Assembly: GCA_039925865.1 (NCBI GenBank)
Contig: JBDSYA010000139.1
Span: forward strand, 1-6,097
Length of the DNA stretch: 6,097 nucleotides
DNA from: JBDSYA01 sp039925865
GTDB lineage: Bacteria > Bacteroidota > Ignavibacteria > Tepidaquicellales > Tepidaquicellaceae
Direction of reading: 5' to 3'
Numbering within the stretch: position 1 is the first letter of the stretch; every line of letters starts with the position of its first letter. Shown here piece after piece: positions 1 through 5,874 of this stretch. The position numbers and the translations under genes are program-made. The notes under the pieces were generated by a model. It saw only the letters and a program-made list of their open reading frames with translations. It was not told where the DNA came from and did not search any database.

Positions 1-155
1 CCTTTAGAGCCGGTGTTTATTATTACTGCAAGAAGTTCGGAAGAAGAAAGAGTCTCCCCGCCGTAGCGGATCAGTCTTTCTCTCGGTCTTTCTGATTTAG
101 GAAGGTCTCTTACTGTGAAGGATTTTACATCTGTGTCAAAATATTTGCTTTTCAT
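1..155 (-). CDS. radC: RadC-family protein, N-terminal part only
   Basis: The minus-strand frame opens with ATG at 155-153 and runs off the left edge after 51 codons. An in-frame TGA lies two codons upstream of the ATG, so this is the first possible ATG start. The visible residues carry the N-terminal hallmark of the RadC/UPF0758 family: V-R-D-L-P near residues 15-19, ERPRERL at 22-28, YGGETLSSSELLAVI at 31-45, then NTGSK. This is the helix-hairpin-helix-like region that precedes the JAB/MPN metalloprotease-like domain; the catalytic HxH...D part lies outside the window. RadC was named for a repair phenotype, but its biochemical role is unsettled. No Shine-Dalgarno or TAnnTTTG box was seen upstream. 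Identification rests on a short but characteristic stretch. Confidence 0.85.
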   Translation of the reverse strand, partial: MKSKYFDTDVKSFTVRDLPKSERPRERLIRYGGETLSSSELLAVIINTGSK

Positions 156-214
156 AATTCATCGTGTCTTAGTTTTTTAAAAAAATTCTTACTTCATATT
201 CATCGAATCGGAGC

Positions 215-270
215 AATTAACAATGAACATTTAACATTTAACATAACACATTGATCATTGTTTATTGTAC
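215..270. repeat. Degenerate 7-nt repeat array, downstream of tRNA-Pro
   Basis: Read on the plus strand this stretch divides without slippage into eight heptads, each starting with A. The first four are close to AATTAAC / ATTTAAC and the last three follow ATTGNNN. The array also contains an imperfect inverted repeat: CAATTAACAATGA at 214-226 pairs with TCATTGTTTATTG at 255-267 with one mismatch, leaving a 28-nt loop. It begins 3 nt past the 3' end of the tRNA gene. The hairpin could help terminate the tRNA transcript, but no T-run follows. Function is unknown; similar 7-nt units occur on the other side of the tRNA. Confidence 0.55.
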
Positions 271-272
271 AG

Positions 273-346
273 TCGGGATGGGCAGACTCGAACTGCCGGC
301 CTCACGCCCCCCAGACGTGCGATCTAACCAACTGATCTACATCCCG
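273..346 (-). tRNA. tRNA-Pro, anticodon GGG
   Basis: The minus strand folds into a full 74-nt cloverleaf. The acceptor stem CGGGATG (346-340) pairs perfectly with CATCCCG (280-274), followed by discriminator A at 273. The D arm is GATC/GATC, and the T arm is GGCAG-TTCGAGT-CTGCC. The anticodon stem CACGT/GCGTG (one T-G wobble) holds loop CTGGGGG, placing GGG at 312-310, which reads CCC and CCU proline codons. CCA is not encoded and must be added by the CCA-adding enzyme. A weak promoter candidate lies upstream: AACATTTG at 378-371 (one mismatch to TAnnTTTG) with TTG at 397-395, though the 16-nt spacing is short. Heptad arrays flank the gene on both sides. Confidence 0.97.
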
Positions 347-430
347 AATTCAATTTTAAATTCTAAATTACAAATGTTAAAATTAATAAAATTTCAATTA
401 ACAACAACTAACAACTAATTGAAATATGTT
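347..430. repeat. Degenerate 7-nt repeat array, upstream of tRNA-Pro
   Basis: Starting at the base next to the tRNA 5' end, the sequence can be cut into twelve consecutive heptads. The clearest are TTTTAAA at 354, TTCTAAA at 361, TTACAAA at 368 and TGTTAAA at 375 (type TTNTAAA), and the exact tandem pair AACAACT at 403 and 410. The middle units (382-395) are weaker. The array shares AATTAAC and AAC-rich units with the array at 215-270. Slipped-strand amplification in non-coding DNA is a reasonable origin. The right half also forms the hairpin listed at 391-425. Confidence 0.45.
391..425 (-). terminator. Possible Rho-independent terminator after the lipoprotein gene
   Basis: ATTTCAATTA (391-400) and TAATTGAAAT (416-425) form a perfect 10-bp stem with a 15-nt AAC-rich loop. 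Read on the minus strand, the hairpin lies 54 nt after the lipoprotein stop codon and is followed by TTTATTAATTTT, a T-rich tract. The stem is very AT-rich, so it would be a weak terminator, and it overlaps the heptad array, which may be the real reason for the symmetry. Confidence 0.35.
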
Positions 431-479
431 CAATCTATTTTTTTAAATCAAACCGCTTTTATGTGACGGATAAAAAAAT

Positions 480-923
480 CTAATTTGTTCTGATTTGAGG
501 AACGCCTTCCAGCGTGGCTATAAGCTTAAGCGCATCATAAATTTCTAAAACATTTTCTTTAATTTTATACCTTTCGGTTTTTTCCAGTGCCATTACAAAA
601 TTATCTTCAACTTCCATAATACCTTCACAAAAAATTTCCGTTTTTGATATCGGTCCTAATTTGAGTTTGTTTTTAATTACTGTATATGTGCCAAAAAAAG
701 TATTACACCCTCCATTGCCGTTAACTTTATTTCCAACGGACTTAAATTCGATATACACTTCCTTTCCACTTTCCGGAATGAAAATTTTCTTATCATTGAG
801 AGTTTTCAGAATCCATTTGGTGTTTTCAAGTGGTAAGCCTGTAACTGCAGGATCTGAAGATGTACAGGATAATAAAAAAAGTGCCGGTAAGAAAATTAAT
901 TTTAATACTAAATACCTGATCAT
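480..923 (-). CDS. META-domain (HslJ-like) lipoprotein
   Basis: This 147-residue protein has a lipoprotein signal: a hydrophobic segment at residues 5-18 and lipobox LLSC at 17-20, with C20 the expected lipidated cysteine followed by a T-S-S-D linker. The rest is one META/DUF306 domain (about 33-140). It shows the early N-T-K-W motif at 34-37, the core GNGGCNTFFGTY at 69-80, and the later T-E-I-F-C at 95-99, with C73 and C99 as the two conserved-looking cysteines. The META domain is shared with HslJ (heat-inducible, novobiocin resistance) and Leishmania META proteins; its biochemical role is unclear. The product is probably anchored in the outer or inner membrane facing the periplasm. It starts 30 bp after the pdxH stop and likely shares its transcript. 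No Shine-Dalgarno is visible. Function beyond the domain name is not assigned. Confidence 0.87.
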   Translation of the reverse strand: MIRYLVLKLIFLPALFLLSCTSSDPAVTGLPLENTKWILKTLNDKKIFIPESGKEVYIEFKSVGNKVNGNGGCNTFFGTYTVIKNKLKLGPISKTEIFCEGIMEVEDNFVMALEKTERYKIKENVLEIYDALKLIATLEGVPQIRTN

Positions 924-953
924 ATGATTATAATTTGATTTTATAAAAGATTT

Positions 954-1598
954 TTATGGCGAAAGTCTTTCCATTATCCAATTGCCGTTTATATGAGAAA
1001 ATGAAATCCTGTCATGCATCCTGTTCATTCTACCCTGCCAGAACTCTAGCCTGTCAGGCTTAAGTCTGTATCCTCCCCATGACTCAGGAAGGGGAACTTC
1101 GGAGTCTGTATATTTTTCTTTCAGCTCATTAAATTTTATCATAAGCTCTTCACGATCTTTTAAAACACTGCTTTGCTCAGAAGCCAGTGCAGCAATTCTG
1201 CTGTCAAATGGTCGTGAATTAAAATATTCCCGGGATTCATTGCGGGTAACTTTTTCTGTGATGCCCTGTATCCTTATTTGCCTCTCAAGTTCTTTCCAGT
1301 AAAAAAGCAAACTCGCATTAGGATTTTCTGCAAGGTCGCTTCCCTTTTGACTTAAATAATTAGTATAAAAGACAAACCCGTTCTCATCAAAATTTTTAAG
1401 CAGGACAGTTCTGACTGAGGGTATATTTTTAGCTGAAGATGTTGCCAGAGACATGGCATTTGCTTCCAGCCCGTCAATACTTAATGCTTCATTGAACCAT
1501 TTTTCAAATTGTTTGAATGGATCAGAGAAAACTTCATTCTCATTCAGTTCTTTGAAAATATATTCTTTTCTTAAAGCTATAAAAATATCCTTATCCAT
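954..1598 (-). CDS. pdxH: Pyridoxine/pyridoxamine 5'-phosphate oxidase
   Basis: PdxH is a cytoplasmic FMN enzyme. It oxidises pyridoxine or pyridoxamine 5'-phosphate with O2 to pyridoxal 5'-phosphate, in the vitamin B6 synthesis and salvage pathways. The 214-residue length is normal. Visible motifs are RTVLLK at 63-68, GFVFYTNYLSQKG at 74-86, the NP-A-LLF-W block at 92-101, RQIRI at 106-110, YFNSRPFDSRI at 125-135, and the C-terminal signature FWQGRMNRMHDR at 186-197. With a constant offset of four, K68, Y125, R129, S133, R193 and H195 match the E. coli substrate-binding residues K72, Y129, R133, S137, R197 and H199. All active-site positions are therefore kept; the usual P in QGRPNR is M191. 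The ATG at 1598-1596 gives an N-terminus of normal length. The lipoprotein gene follows after 30 bp. Confidence 0.97.
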   Translation of the reverse strand: MDKDIFIALRKEYIFKELNENEVFSDPFKQFEKWFNEALSIDGLEANAMSLATSSAKNIPSVRTVLLKNFDENGFVFYTNYLSQKGSDLAENPNASLLFYWKELERQIRIQGITEKVTRNESREYFNSRPFDSRIAALASEQSSVLKDREELMIKFNELKEKYTDSEVPLPESWGGYRLKPDRLEFWQGRMNRMHDRISFSHINGNWIMERLSP

Positions 1599-1749
1599 AA
1601 AATTATTTATAAGTACAATTTATTGAAATTTAATTTTAGTTTGAATGTAAATTTAAATTTTAACAATCGAATATTTCTGCCAAAACATTTCAACATTTTA
1701 TAAAAAAGTTTAAAAAATTTTGCACATCTGTTTTAGCGGACTTTTTCAA

Positions 1750-1779
1750 TTGATTAAGCCTATCTTAATATTTAATTTG
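1750..1779 (+). promoter_or_regulatory. Candidate Bacteroidota-type promoter for mgtE
   Basis: TTG at 1750-1752 is followed, after exactly 19 nt, by TTAATTTG at 1772-1779. This differs at one position from the Bacteroidota -7 box TAnnTTTG. The same spacing is seen at the hemW promoter. Initiation near 1786 would give a leader of about 40 nt, too short for a magnesium-sensing M-box riboswitch, and none is visible. A perfect 12-bp palindrome TTATTTAAATAA (1808-1819) lies 5 nt before the start codon and may be an operator or only AT-richness. Confidence 0.45.
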
Positions 1780-1824
1780 AATTTCGAAAAAAAAATCCCG
1801 TCTAAAGTTATTTAAATAATTCAT

Positions 1825-3225
1825 TTGGCAGCAGATAAAAGAAATAAATCTGTCTTAGAGGTCGACAGCGAATTCCTGGAAGATATTTCACAGCTCATAC
1901 ATGAGAGTTCTGATGCTGCACTGAAAAATATTCTTGCGGATCTTTACGATTTTGACATAGCGGTGATAATTGATAATCTTAAAGAGAGTGAAGATGCATT
2001 TTATTTATTTTCGCTGCTCAATGATGAGACCGCCAGTGAAGTTATTCTCGAGATCAACGATGACATTAGAGAATATATCACAGAAAAATTAAGCGGGGAA
2101 AAAATTTCAGATATCGTCAGCGAAATGTATTCCGATGACGCAACTGATTTTGTTTCAGAGCTGCAGACTAATATAAAAGATGAAGTACTTGAAAACCTTG
2201 ACAGAAAAGACAGAGAAGATTATCATGAAGTAAAAGAACTTCTTTCCTATGACGAAAATACTGCGGGCGGTATCATGGGAAAGGAATATATTGCAGTCAA
2301 TGAATATCTCAATGTTGCCGAAGCATTAAAAGAGATTCAGGATCAGGCCGAAGAAGTAGATCAGTTTTATAACGTATGGGTTGTTGATAATGATAATAAG
2401 CTGGCGGGAATAATGTCTCTTAAAAGGCTGATCATTGCATTGAAGGATCCCGCAAAACTTATCAAAGATGTTATGAACTCTGATGTAATATCGGTTGAAG
2501 CGCACATGGATCAGGAAGAAGTTGCAAAGATCTTTCAGAGTTATGATCTTGTTTCAATTCCGGTAGTAGACGCACATAACAGAGTGATCGGCAAGATAAG
2601 CATTGATGATATTGTTGATGTAATTGAGGAAGAGTATACAGAGAATGTTGCGCGTATGGCCGGAACTGACGCTGAAGAACTGGAAAAAAAATCTCCTTTT
2701 CAAATCGCAAAGCTTCGGCTTCCATGGTTACTGATCACATTGTTCATAGAACTGATCGCAGTATTTGTTGTACAATCTCACAATGAGATACTTCAAAAGA
2801 TTATTTTACTCGCGGCGTTTATGCCGATAATTTCCGCAATTTCCGGCAACACAGGACTCCAATCGGCCGCGATAGTTGTGAGGGGAATAGATACCGGAAC
2901 CATTAATATTACGCGTTGGTGGAAACCTCTTATCAGACAGTTCAAAACAAATTTATTGATCGGCTCCGCTGTAGCATTAATAGTTGGAATTCTCGCTTTC
3001 GCTTTGAGTGATATTGATGAGTTACGATTCGGTCTTTCGGTTGCAATTTCAATGTTCTTATCAATTAACATTGCAGGCCTGATAGGTACAATGTCGCCAA
3101 TGATCTCAAAAAAACTTGGCTTTGATCCGGCAATAACCTCGGGACCATTTGAGACAGCATTTCAGGATGTAATTGGAATTTCGATCTTCCTGACCGTTGC
3201 TACATTTTTACTCACTCATACATAA
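1825..3225 (+). CDS. mgtE: MgtE-type magnesium channel
   Basis: MgtE is an inner-membrane, Mg2+-gated channel that imports magnesium as a homodimer. The 466 residues show the full family order. The acidic helical N domain spans about 20-145, ending in the LLSYDENTAGGIM junction at 139-151. Two CBS domains follow (about 150-205 and 213-270), then the plug helix (about 270-290) and five membrane segments (about 298-463). In the pore region are FMPIISAISGNTGLQS (332-347) and DPAITSGPF (434-442). D448 matches the selectivity-filter aspartate D432 of Thermus MgtE. The first Gly of the usual GGN motif is Ser340. The start is TTG: an in-frame stop lies four codons upstream (1813-1815), no ATG lies between, and the next Met (residue 101) would cut into the N domain. 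No Shine-Dalgarno is visible. The PAP2 gene follows after 5 bp. Confidence 0.96.
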   Translation: MAADKRNKSVLEVDSEFLEDISQLIHESSDAALKNILADLYDFDIAVIIDNLKESEDAFYLFSLLNDETASEVILEINDDIREYITEKLSGEKISDIVSEMYSDDATDFVSELQTNIKDEVLENLDRKDREDYHEVKELLSYDENTAGGIMGKEYIAVNEYLNVAEALKEIQDQAEEVDQFYNVWVVDNDNKLAGIMSLKRLIIALKDPAKLIKDVMNSDVISVEAHMDQEEVAKIFQSYDLVSIPVVDAHNRVIGKISIDDIVDVIEEEYTENVARMAGTDAEELEKKSPFQIAKLRLPWLLITLFIELIAVFVVQSHNEILQKIILLAAFMPIISAISGNTGLQSAAIVVRGIDTGTINITRWWKPLIRQFKTNLLIGSAVALIVGILAFALSDIDELRFGLSVAISMFLSINIAGLIGTMSPMISKKLGFDPAITSGPFETAFQDVIGISIFLTVATFLLTHT

Positions 3226-3230
3226 ACAGC

Positions 3231-4181
3231 GTGATCAAATCTTTCAAAGCAAATCTTAAATACCTTGAAATACCTGATGTAACCAATCAATTATTTTTAA
3301 TTATTGTTTCCCTGATTAGTTTAATCTTCGTTAAAAATCTAACTGAAAAAATTCTTATACCTCTTATTAATGTAATCCTGTGTTTACTGATAATTTATTT
3401 TGTCTCACATTATGAAAAGAAACCTGAGATTGAAAAAAGGAACCGTTCTATCTCGAGATTTTTAAGATTTTGGTATCCGGCTTTTATGATCCTTTTCTGC
3501 TTTAAAGAGATTTACGTTATTATGATAAGCGCAAACACAGTTCTTTATGACAGTTATCTTATCAGGATGGATCAATGGATGTTTGGCGTAAACCCCACGG
3601 AGTATCTCAGTAAATTCCTTAATCCTTTTGCAGTAGAGGTTTTACAAATTATTTACGGTTTGTTTTATGTGATGCCAGTAATTTACTCAATGGAGTTGTA
3701 CCTATGGCATCGTTATGAAGAGCTTAAGTATGCAATCTTCGTCGTGTTCCTGGGATTTTATCTTTCTTTCCTGGGATATTTGTGTGTCCCGGCAATAGGT
3801 CCGAGATTCACACTTCATGATTTTCATAATACCGACTATGAACTTCCGGGCTTGTTCTTTGCGGAAAAGATACGATATCTTATTGATATCGGAGAATCGA
3901 TCCCGCAAAACGTTTCTAATCCGGAAGCGTTTGCGCAGAGGGATGCGTTTCCCTCCGGTCATACGATTATTATGATTCTCATCACTTACCTGTCCCACAA
4001 GATCAGATCCCGGTCATTTTATTTTTATCTGCCCTATACTATTTTACTGATCTTTTCTACAATTTATCTCAGGTATCATTACGTCATAGATCTGATTTCG
4101 GGAATTCCGTTTGTGATCATCGCGATACTTGTTGCCAATAAATTATATAAAGGTAAGATAAACTTCGGTAAGCCCGGATAA
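3231..4181 (+). CDS. PAP2-superfamily membrane protein, Aur1/inositolphosphotransferase type
   Basis: This 316-residue polytopic membrane protein has hydrophobic segments at about 21-34, 41-59, 82-101, 133-152, 167-187, 245-257, 264-280 and 288-303. The PAP2 catalytic signatures are present in their Aur1-like (PAP2_3) form: VPAIGPR at 186-192 in place of the usual KxxxxxxRP, FPSGHT at 240-245 with the acid/base His244, and YLRYHYVIDL at 279-288, with H283 as the phosphate-attacking histidine and D287 as its partner. The canonical SR six residues before H283 is absent; R281 lies two before it. Family members move or remove phosphate head groups on lipids, such as phosphatidic acid, undecaprenyl-PP or ceramide-linked inositol phosphate. 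The substrate here cannot be read from sequence. The start is GTG, 5 bp after the mgtE stop, so the two are probably co-transcribed. No Shine-Dalgarno is visible. The stop codon is 2 bp from that of hemW. Confidence 0.85.
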   Translation: MIKSFKANLKYLEIPDVTNQLFLIIVSLISLIFVKNLTEKILIPLINVILCLLIIYFVSHYEKKPEIEKRNRSISRFLRFWYPAFMILFCFKEIYVIMISANTVLYDSYLIRMDQWMFGVNPTEYLSKFLNPFAVEVLQIIYGLFYVMPVIYSMELYLWHRYEELKYAIFVVFLGFYLSFLGYLCVPAIGPRFTLHDFHNTDYELPGLFFAEKIRYLIDIGESIPQNVSNPEAFAQRDAFPSGHTIIMILITYLSHKIRSRSFYFYLPYTILLIFSTIYLRYHYVIDLISGIPFVIIAILVANKLYKGKINFGKPG

Positions 4182-4183
4182 GA

Positions 4184-5302
4184 TCAGAAATATCTGGCAA
4201 CTATTTCGTCTGCCAATGCATAACCCCTGTCATTGAGCCTGAAAATTTTCTCGGAACGGTCCGCAAAATTATTTTGAACTAACTCATTCATTGGATTAAA
4301 AAAAACTTTCTCCGGATCTTCTTTGAAAATATTCCTGTAATTCTCGAAGTTTAATCCTGTGCTTCTTAAGGCAAGCATTAAATATTCCAGTTTGCTTTGT
4401 TCAAATGTTAATGTGTAATTTTGTTCAACAGGAAGAATATTTTTTTCAAGTAATGAATTATATTTTAAGATATCAGAATAATTGTTTCGCCTTTCACCGC
4501 TCATCATTGAATGAGAGGACGGTCCAAAGCCTGCATAATTATCATAATTCCAGTATGTCAGATTATGCCTGCACTCATAATTTTCTTGTGAAAAGTTCGA
4601 TACTTCATAATGTTTATAATTGTTCGATTTCAGTTTTTCCGAAACAAAATTGTATAAGGCACCTTCTTCTGACTGAGAATTTTTATCTGTTAATTTTCTT
4701 TGATATGATTTATAAAGCACTGTCCGTTTTTCATAAGTCAGTGTATAAGCTGAAATGTGCTTTACATTGAGTTCAATTGCTTTAGACAGTGAATGATCAA
4801 TTTCACTGATCGTCTGATGAGGTAACGAATAGATTATGTCCAGATTTATATTGTCAAAAACTTTTGATGCATCTGCTGTTATCCTCTCTGCATCTGAAGC
4901 GGTATGTCTTCTTGTGAGAAATTTCAATTCCTGATCAAGAAAAGATTGTACGCCGAAACTAATTCGGTTAATGCCTGCAGATCTGTAATCAGATAATTTT
5001 TTATCAAAAAAATCCTCCGGGTTAGCCTCTATTGTGATCTCGGCATTGGACGATATACTAAAATTTTTATGAAGATGATCAAGCAGATTTTCGAGCTGTC
5101 CCGGGGAAAGTAATGAAGGAGTTCCGCCGCCAAAAAAGACCGTATTGAAAGTTTCTTTTCTATATTTATCTGAGTAAAGCGATATTTCCTTTTTAAGATT
5201 TATTAAATATTTATCGATCACATTTAAATTAGTGATAAGATAAAAATCGCAATAGTTACAGCGCTTTCCGCAAAAAGGTATGTGTAAATATATTCCGGAC
5301 AA
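4184..5302 (-). CDS. hemW: HemW-type radical SAM protein (heme chaperone, coproporphyrinogen oxidase-like)
   Basis: This 372-residue protein begins with the radical-SAM signature IPFCGKRCNYCDFY; C11, C15 and C18 ligate the 4Fe-4S cluster. The residue two after the last Cys is F20, as in HemW, rather than the extra Cys of true HemN coproporphyrinogen dehydrogenases. Further motifs are FGGGTPS (57-63) for SAM binding, EANPED (92-97), GVQSF (117-121), HYEVSNF (231-237), HNLTYW (246-251) and GFGPSSHS (258-265), then a HemW C-terminal domain (about 300-372). HemW proteins bind heme and deliver it to target proteins; they are often mis-annotated as HemN. The start is TTG at 5302-5300. The upstream frame reaches a stop six codons earlier with no ATG, and GGAG at 5316-5313 lies 10 nt before the TTG. 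Starting there keeps HIPFC at the normal distance from the N-terminus. Convergent with the PAP2 gene. Confidence 0.94.
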   Translation of the reverse strand: MSGIYLHIPFCGKRCNYCDFYLITNLNVIDKYLINLKKEISLYSDKYRKETFNTVFFGGGTPSLLSPGQLENLLDHLHKNFSISSNAEITIEANPEDFFDKKLSDYRSAGINRISFGVQSFLDQELKFLTRRHTASDAERITADASKVFDNINLDIIYSLPHQTISEIDHSLSKAIELNVKHISAYTLTYEKRTVLYKSYQRKLTDKNSQSEEGALYNFVSEKLKSNNYKHYEVSNFSQENYECRHNLTYWNYDNYAGFGPSSHSMMSGERRNNYSDILKYNSLLEKNILPVEQNYTLTFEQSKLEYLMLALRSTGLNFENYRNIFKEDPEKVFFNPMNELVQNNFADRSEKIFRLNDRGYALADEIVARYF

Positions 5303-5327
5303 TTGCTTTGAACTCCATTAATATTCG

Positions 5328-5339
5328 TTTAATATTAGG
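5328..5339. repeat. 12-mer TTTAATATTAGG, copy 1 of an exact direct repeat
   Basis: TTTAATATTAGG occurs here and again at 5568-5579. It contains the palindrome TAATATTA. This copy lies just downstream of the predicted hemW transcription start; the other overlaps the -33 area of the promoter box at 5599. It could be an operator shared by the two promoters, or chance in very AT-rich DNA. Confidence 0.25.
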
Positions 5340-5352
5340 TCAGTTATAAATG

Positions 5353-5382
5353 CAAAATTACAAATCTAAAAAGAAATCGCAA
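5353..5382 (-). promoter_or_regulatory. Bacteroidota-type promoter for hemW
   Basis: On the minus strand TTG (5382-5380) is followed after exactly 19 nt by TAATTTTG (5360-5353), a perfect match to the Bacteroidota -7 box TAnnTTTG with its -33 TTG. An overlapping second perfect box, TAGATTTG, occurs just upstream (5368-5361) but lacks a spaced TTG. Transcription would start near 5346, giving a leader of roughly 45 nt before the TTG start codon of hemW. This is the best-formed promoter in the window. Confidence 0.65.
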
Positions 5383-5712
5383 TTGTAAAGGTTGGTATTT
5401 TACAAGGTCCAGCTAAAACTTTATTAAAATAATTAGGTGACTTCTGTTTACAAAGATTTAATAAATCCGTTTTGAATTTATCTCGTATATTATTTTAAAA
5501 TCTTACTTAGTCAAATTTTGTTTTATGTAATTTCAATTTTTTACAAAAACAGAATACTGAATTAAGATTTAATATTAGGATTTCAATACAATTTTTTTTA
5601 TCTTTGTATACAATTTCAGTTCAAAATAAACAAACATTGAGTTACGTTTACAATATTTTTTCACACCTAACAATTAAAATAATTTCAAAATTTTAAATAA
5701 TAATACAACAAC
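5383..5712. other. Long AT-rich intergenic region with no gene
   Basis: No coding frame of note was found on either strand in this stretch between the hemW promoter and the first leader module. It holds a short palindrome GATTTAATAAATC (5455-5467), the second copy of the 12-mer TTTAATATTAGG (5568-5579) and the promoter box at 5599. The rest is unstructured AT-rich sequence to the eye. Confidence 0.6.
5599..5606 (+). promoter_or_regulatory. -7 box TATCTTTG for the rightward leader transcript
   Basis: TATCTTTG matches the Bacteroidota -7 box TAnnTTTG exactly and is followed by GTATAC. No TTG sits at the right distance; the closest is TTA at 5575-5577, 21 nt upstream, within the 12-mer repeat TTTAATATTAGG. 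Weak -33 boxes often mark regulated promoters. Initiation near 5613 would give a leader of about 200 nt to the ATG at 5811 and could extend through the second leader. Confidence 0.5.
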
Positions 5713-5810
5713 GGGAAGCCGTCTTGTTAATTTTATCCCAAAATAAATTAACTGAACAGACTGCTTCCTTAATTAATCCCAAATAAAAAAACATAACGAA
5801 AGGAGAAAAA
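5713..5810 (+). promoter_or_regulatory. Structured 5' leader module, copy 1
   Basis: In order the module contains purine arm GGAAGC (5714-5719), a hairpin GTTAATTT/AAATTAAC (5726-5733 with 5745-5752) that extends past one bulged T to close loop CCCAAA (5737-5742), pyrimidine arm GCTTCCTT (5763-5770), AATCCCAAAT (5775-5784) and ribosome site GAAAGGAG (5798-5805), 5 nt before ATG. GGAAGC pairs perfectly with GCTTCC, reinforced inside by GTCT/AGAC (5721-5724 with 5758-5761). Alternatively TTCCTT (5765-5770) pairs with AAGGAG (5800-5805, one G-U), hiding the ribosome site. The two states exclude each other. A second copy lies at 5978-6074. No known riboswitch class was recognised. Confidence 0.45.
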
Positions 5811-5858
5811 ATGAAAAAGAAATCAGAAACAAAAATATTTAAAAAATATTGTATTTGA
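5811..5858 (+). CDS. 15-codon ORF after leader copy 1
   Basis: ATG at 5811 follows a strong AAGGAG site with 5-nt spacing and is read for 15 codons (MKKKSETKIFKKYCI) to TGA at 5856-5858. The first codons ATGAAAAAG are the same as those after leader copy 2, but no hydrophobic signal segment follows. It may be a leader peptide, a real microprotein, or the stub of a secreted-protein gene lost by deletion after duplication. The residues match no family known to me. The ribosome site is the main support. Confidence 0.35.
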   Translation: MKKKSETKIFKKYCI

Positions 5859-5874
5859 AAATTAATAAAAAACC

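Noticed and set aside
661..927. Open plus-strand frame antisense to the META lipoprotein gene
   Set aside because: It lies inside a gene with clear domain motifs and its translation shows no family features.
1599..1824. M-box or other riboswitch upstream of mgtE
   Set aside because: The predicted leader is about 40 nt and no conserved riboswitch structure or terminator is visible.
2860..2890. Ser340 in place of the first Gly of the MgtE GGN pore motif
   Set aside because: The surrounding motif, the selectivity aspartate D448 and overall length are intact; this looks like family variation rather than loss of function.
2471..3071. Two open minus-strand frames within mgtE
   Set aside because: Both are antisense to conserved MgtE sequence and their translations look like reverse-strand shadows.
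3702..3998. Open minus-strand frame within the PAP2 gene
   Set aside because: It overlaps the catalytic region of the PAP2 protein on the other strand and has no recognisable features.
4174..4197. CCGGATA/TATCTGG hairpin spanning the convergent stop codons of the PAP2 gene and hemW
   Set aside because: It has 7 bp with a G-U only on the plus strand and no T-run, so it is not a convincing terminator.
4405..4770. Open plus-strand frame within hemW
   Set aside because: It is antisense to conserved HemW motifs and its composition is not protein-like.
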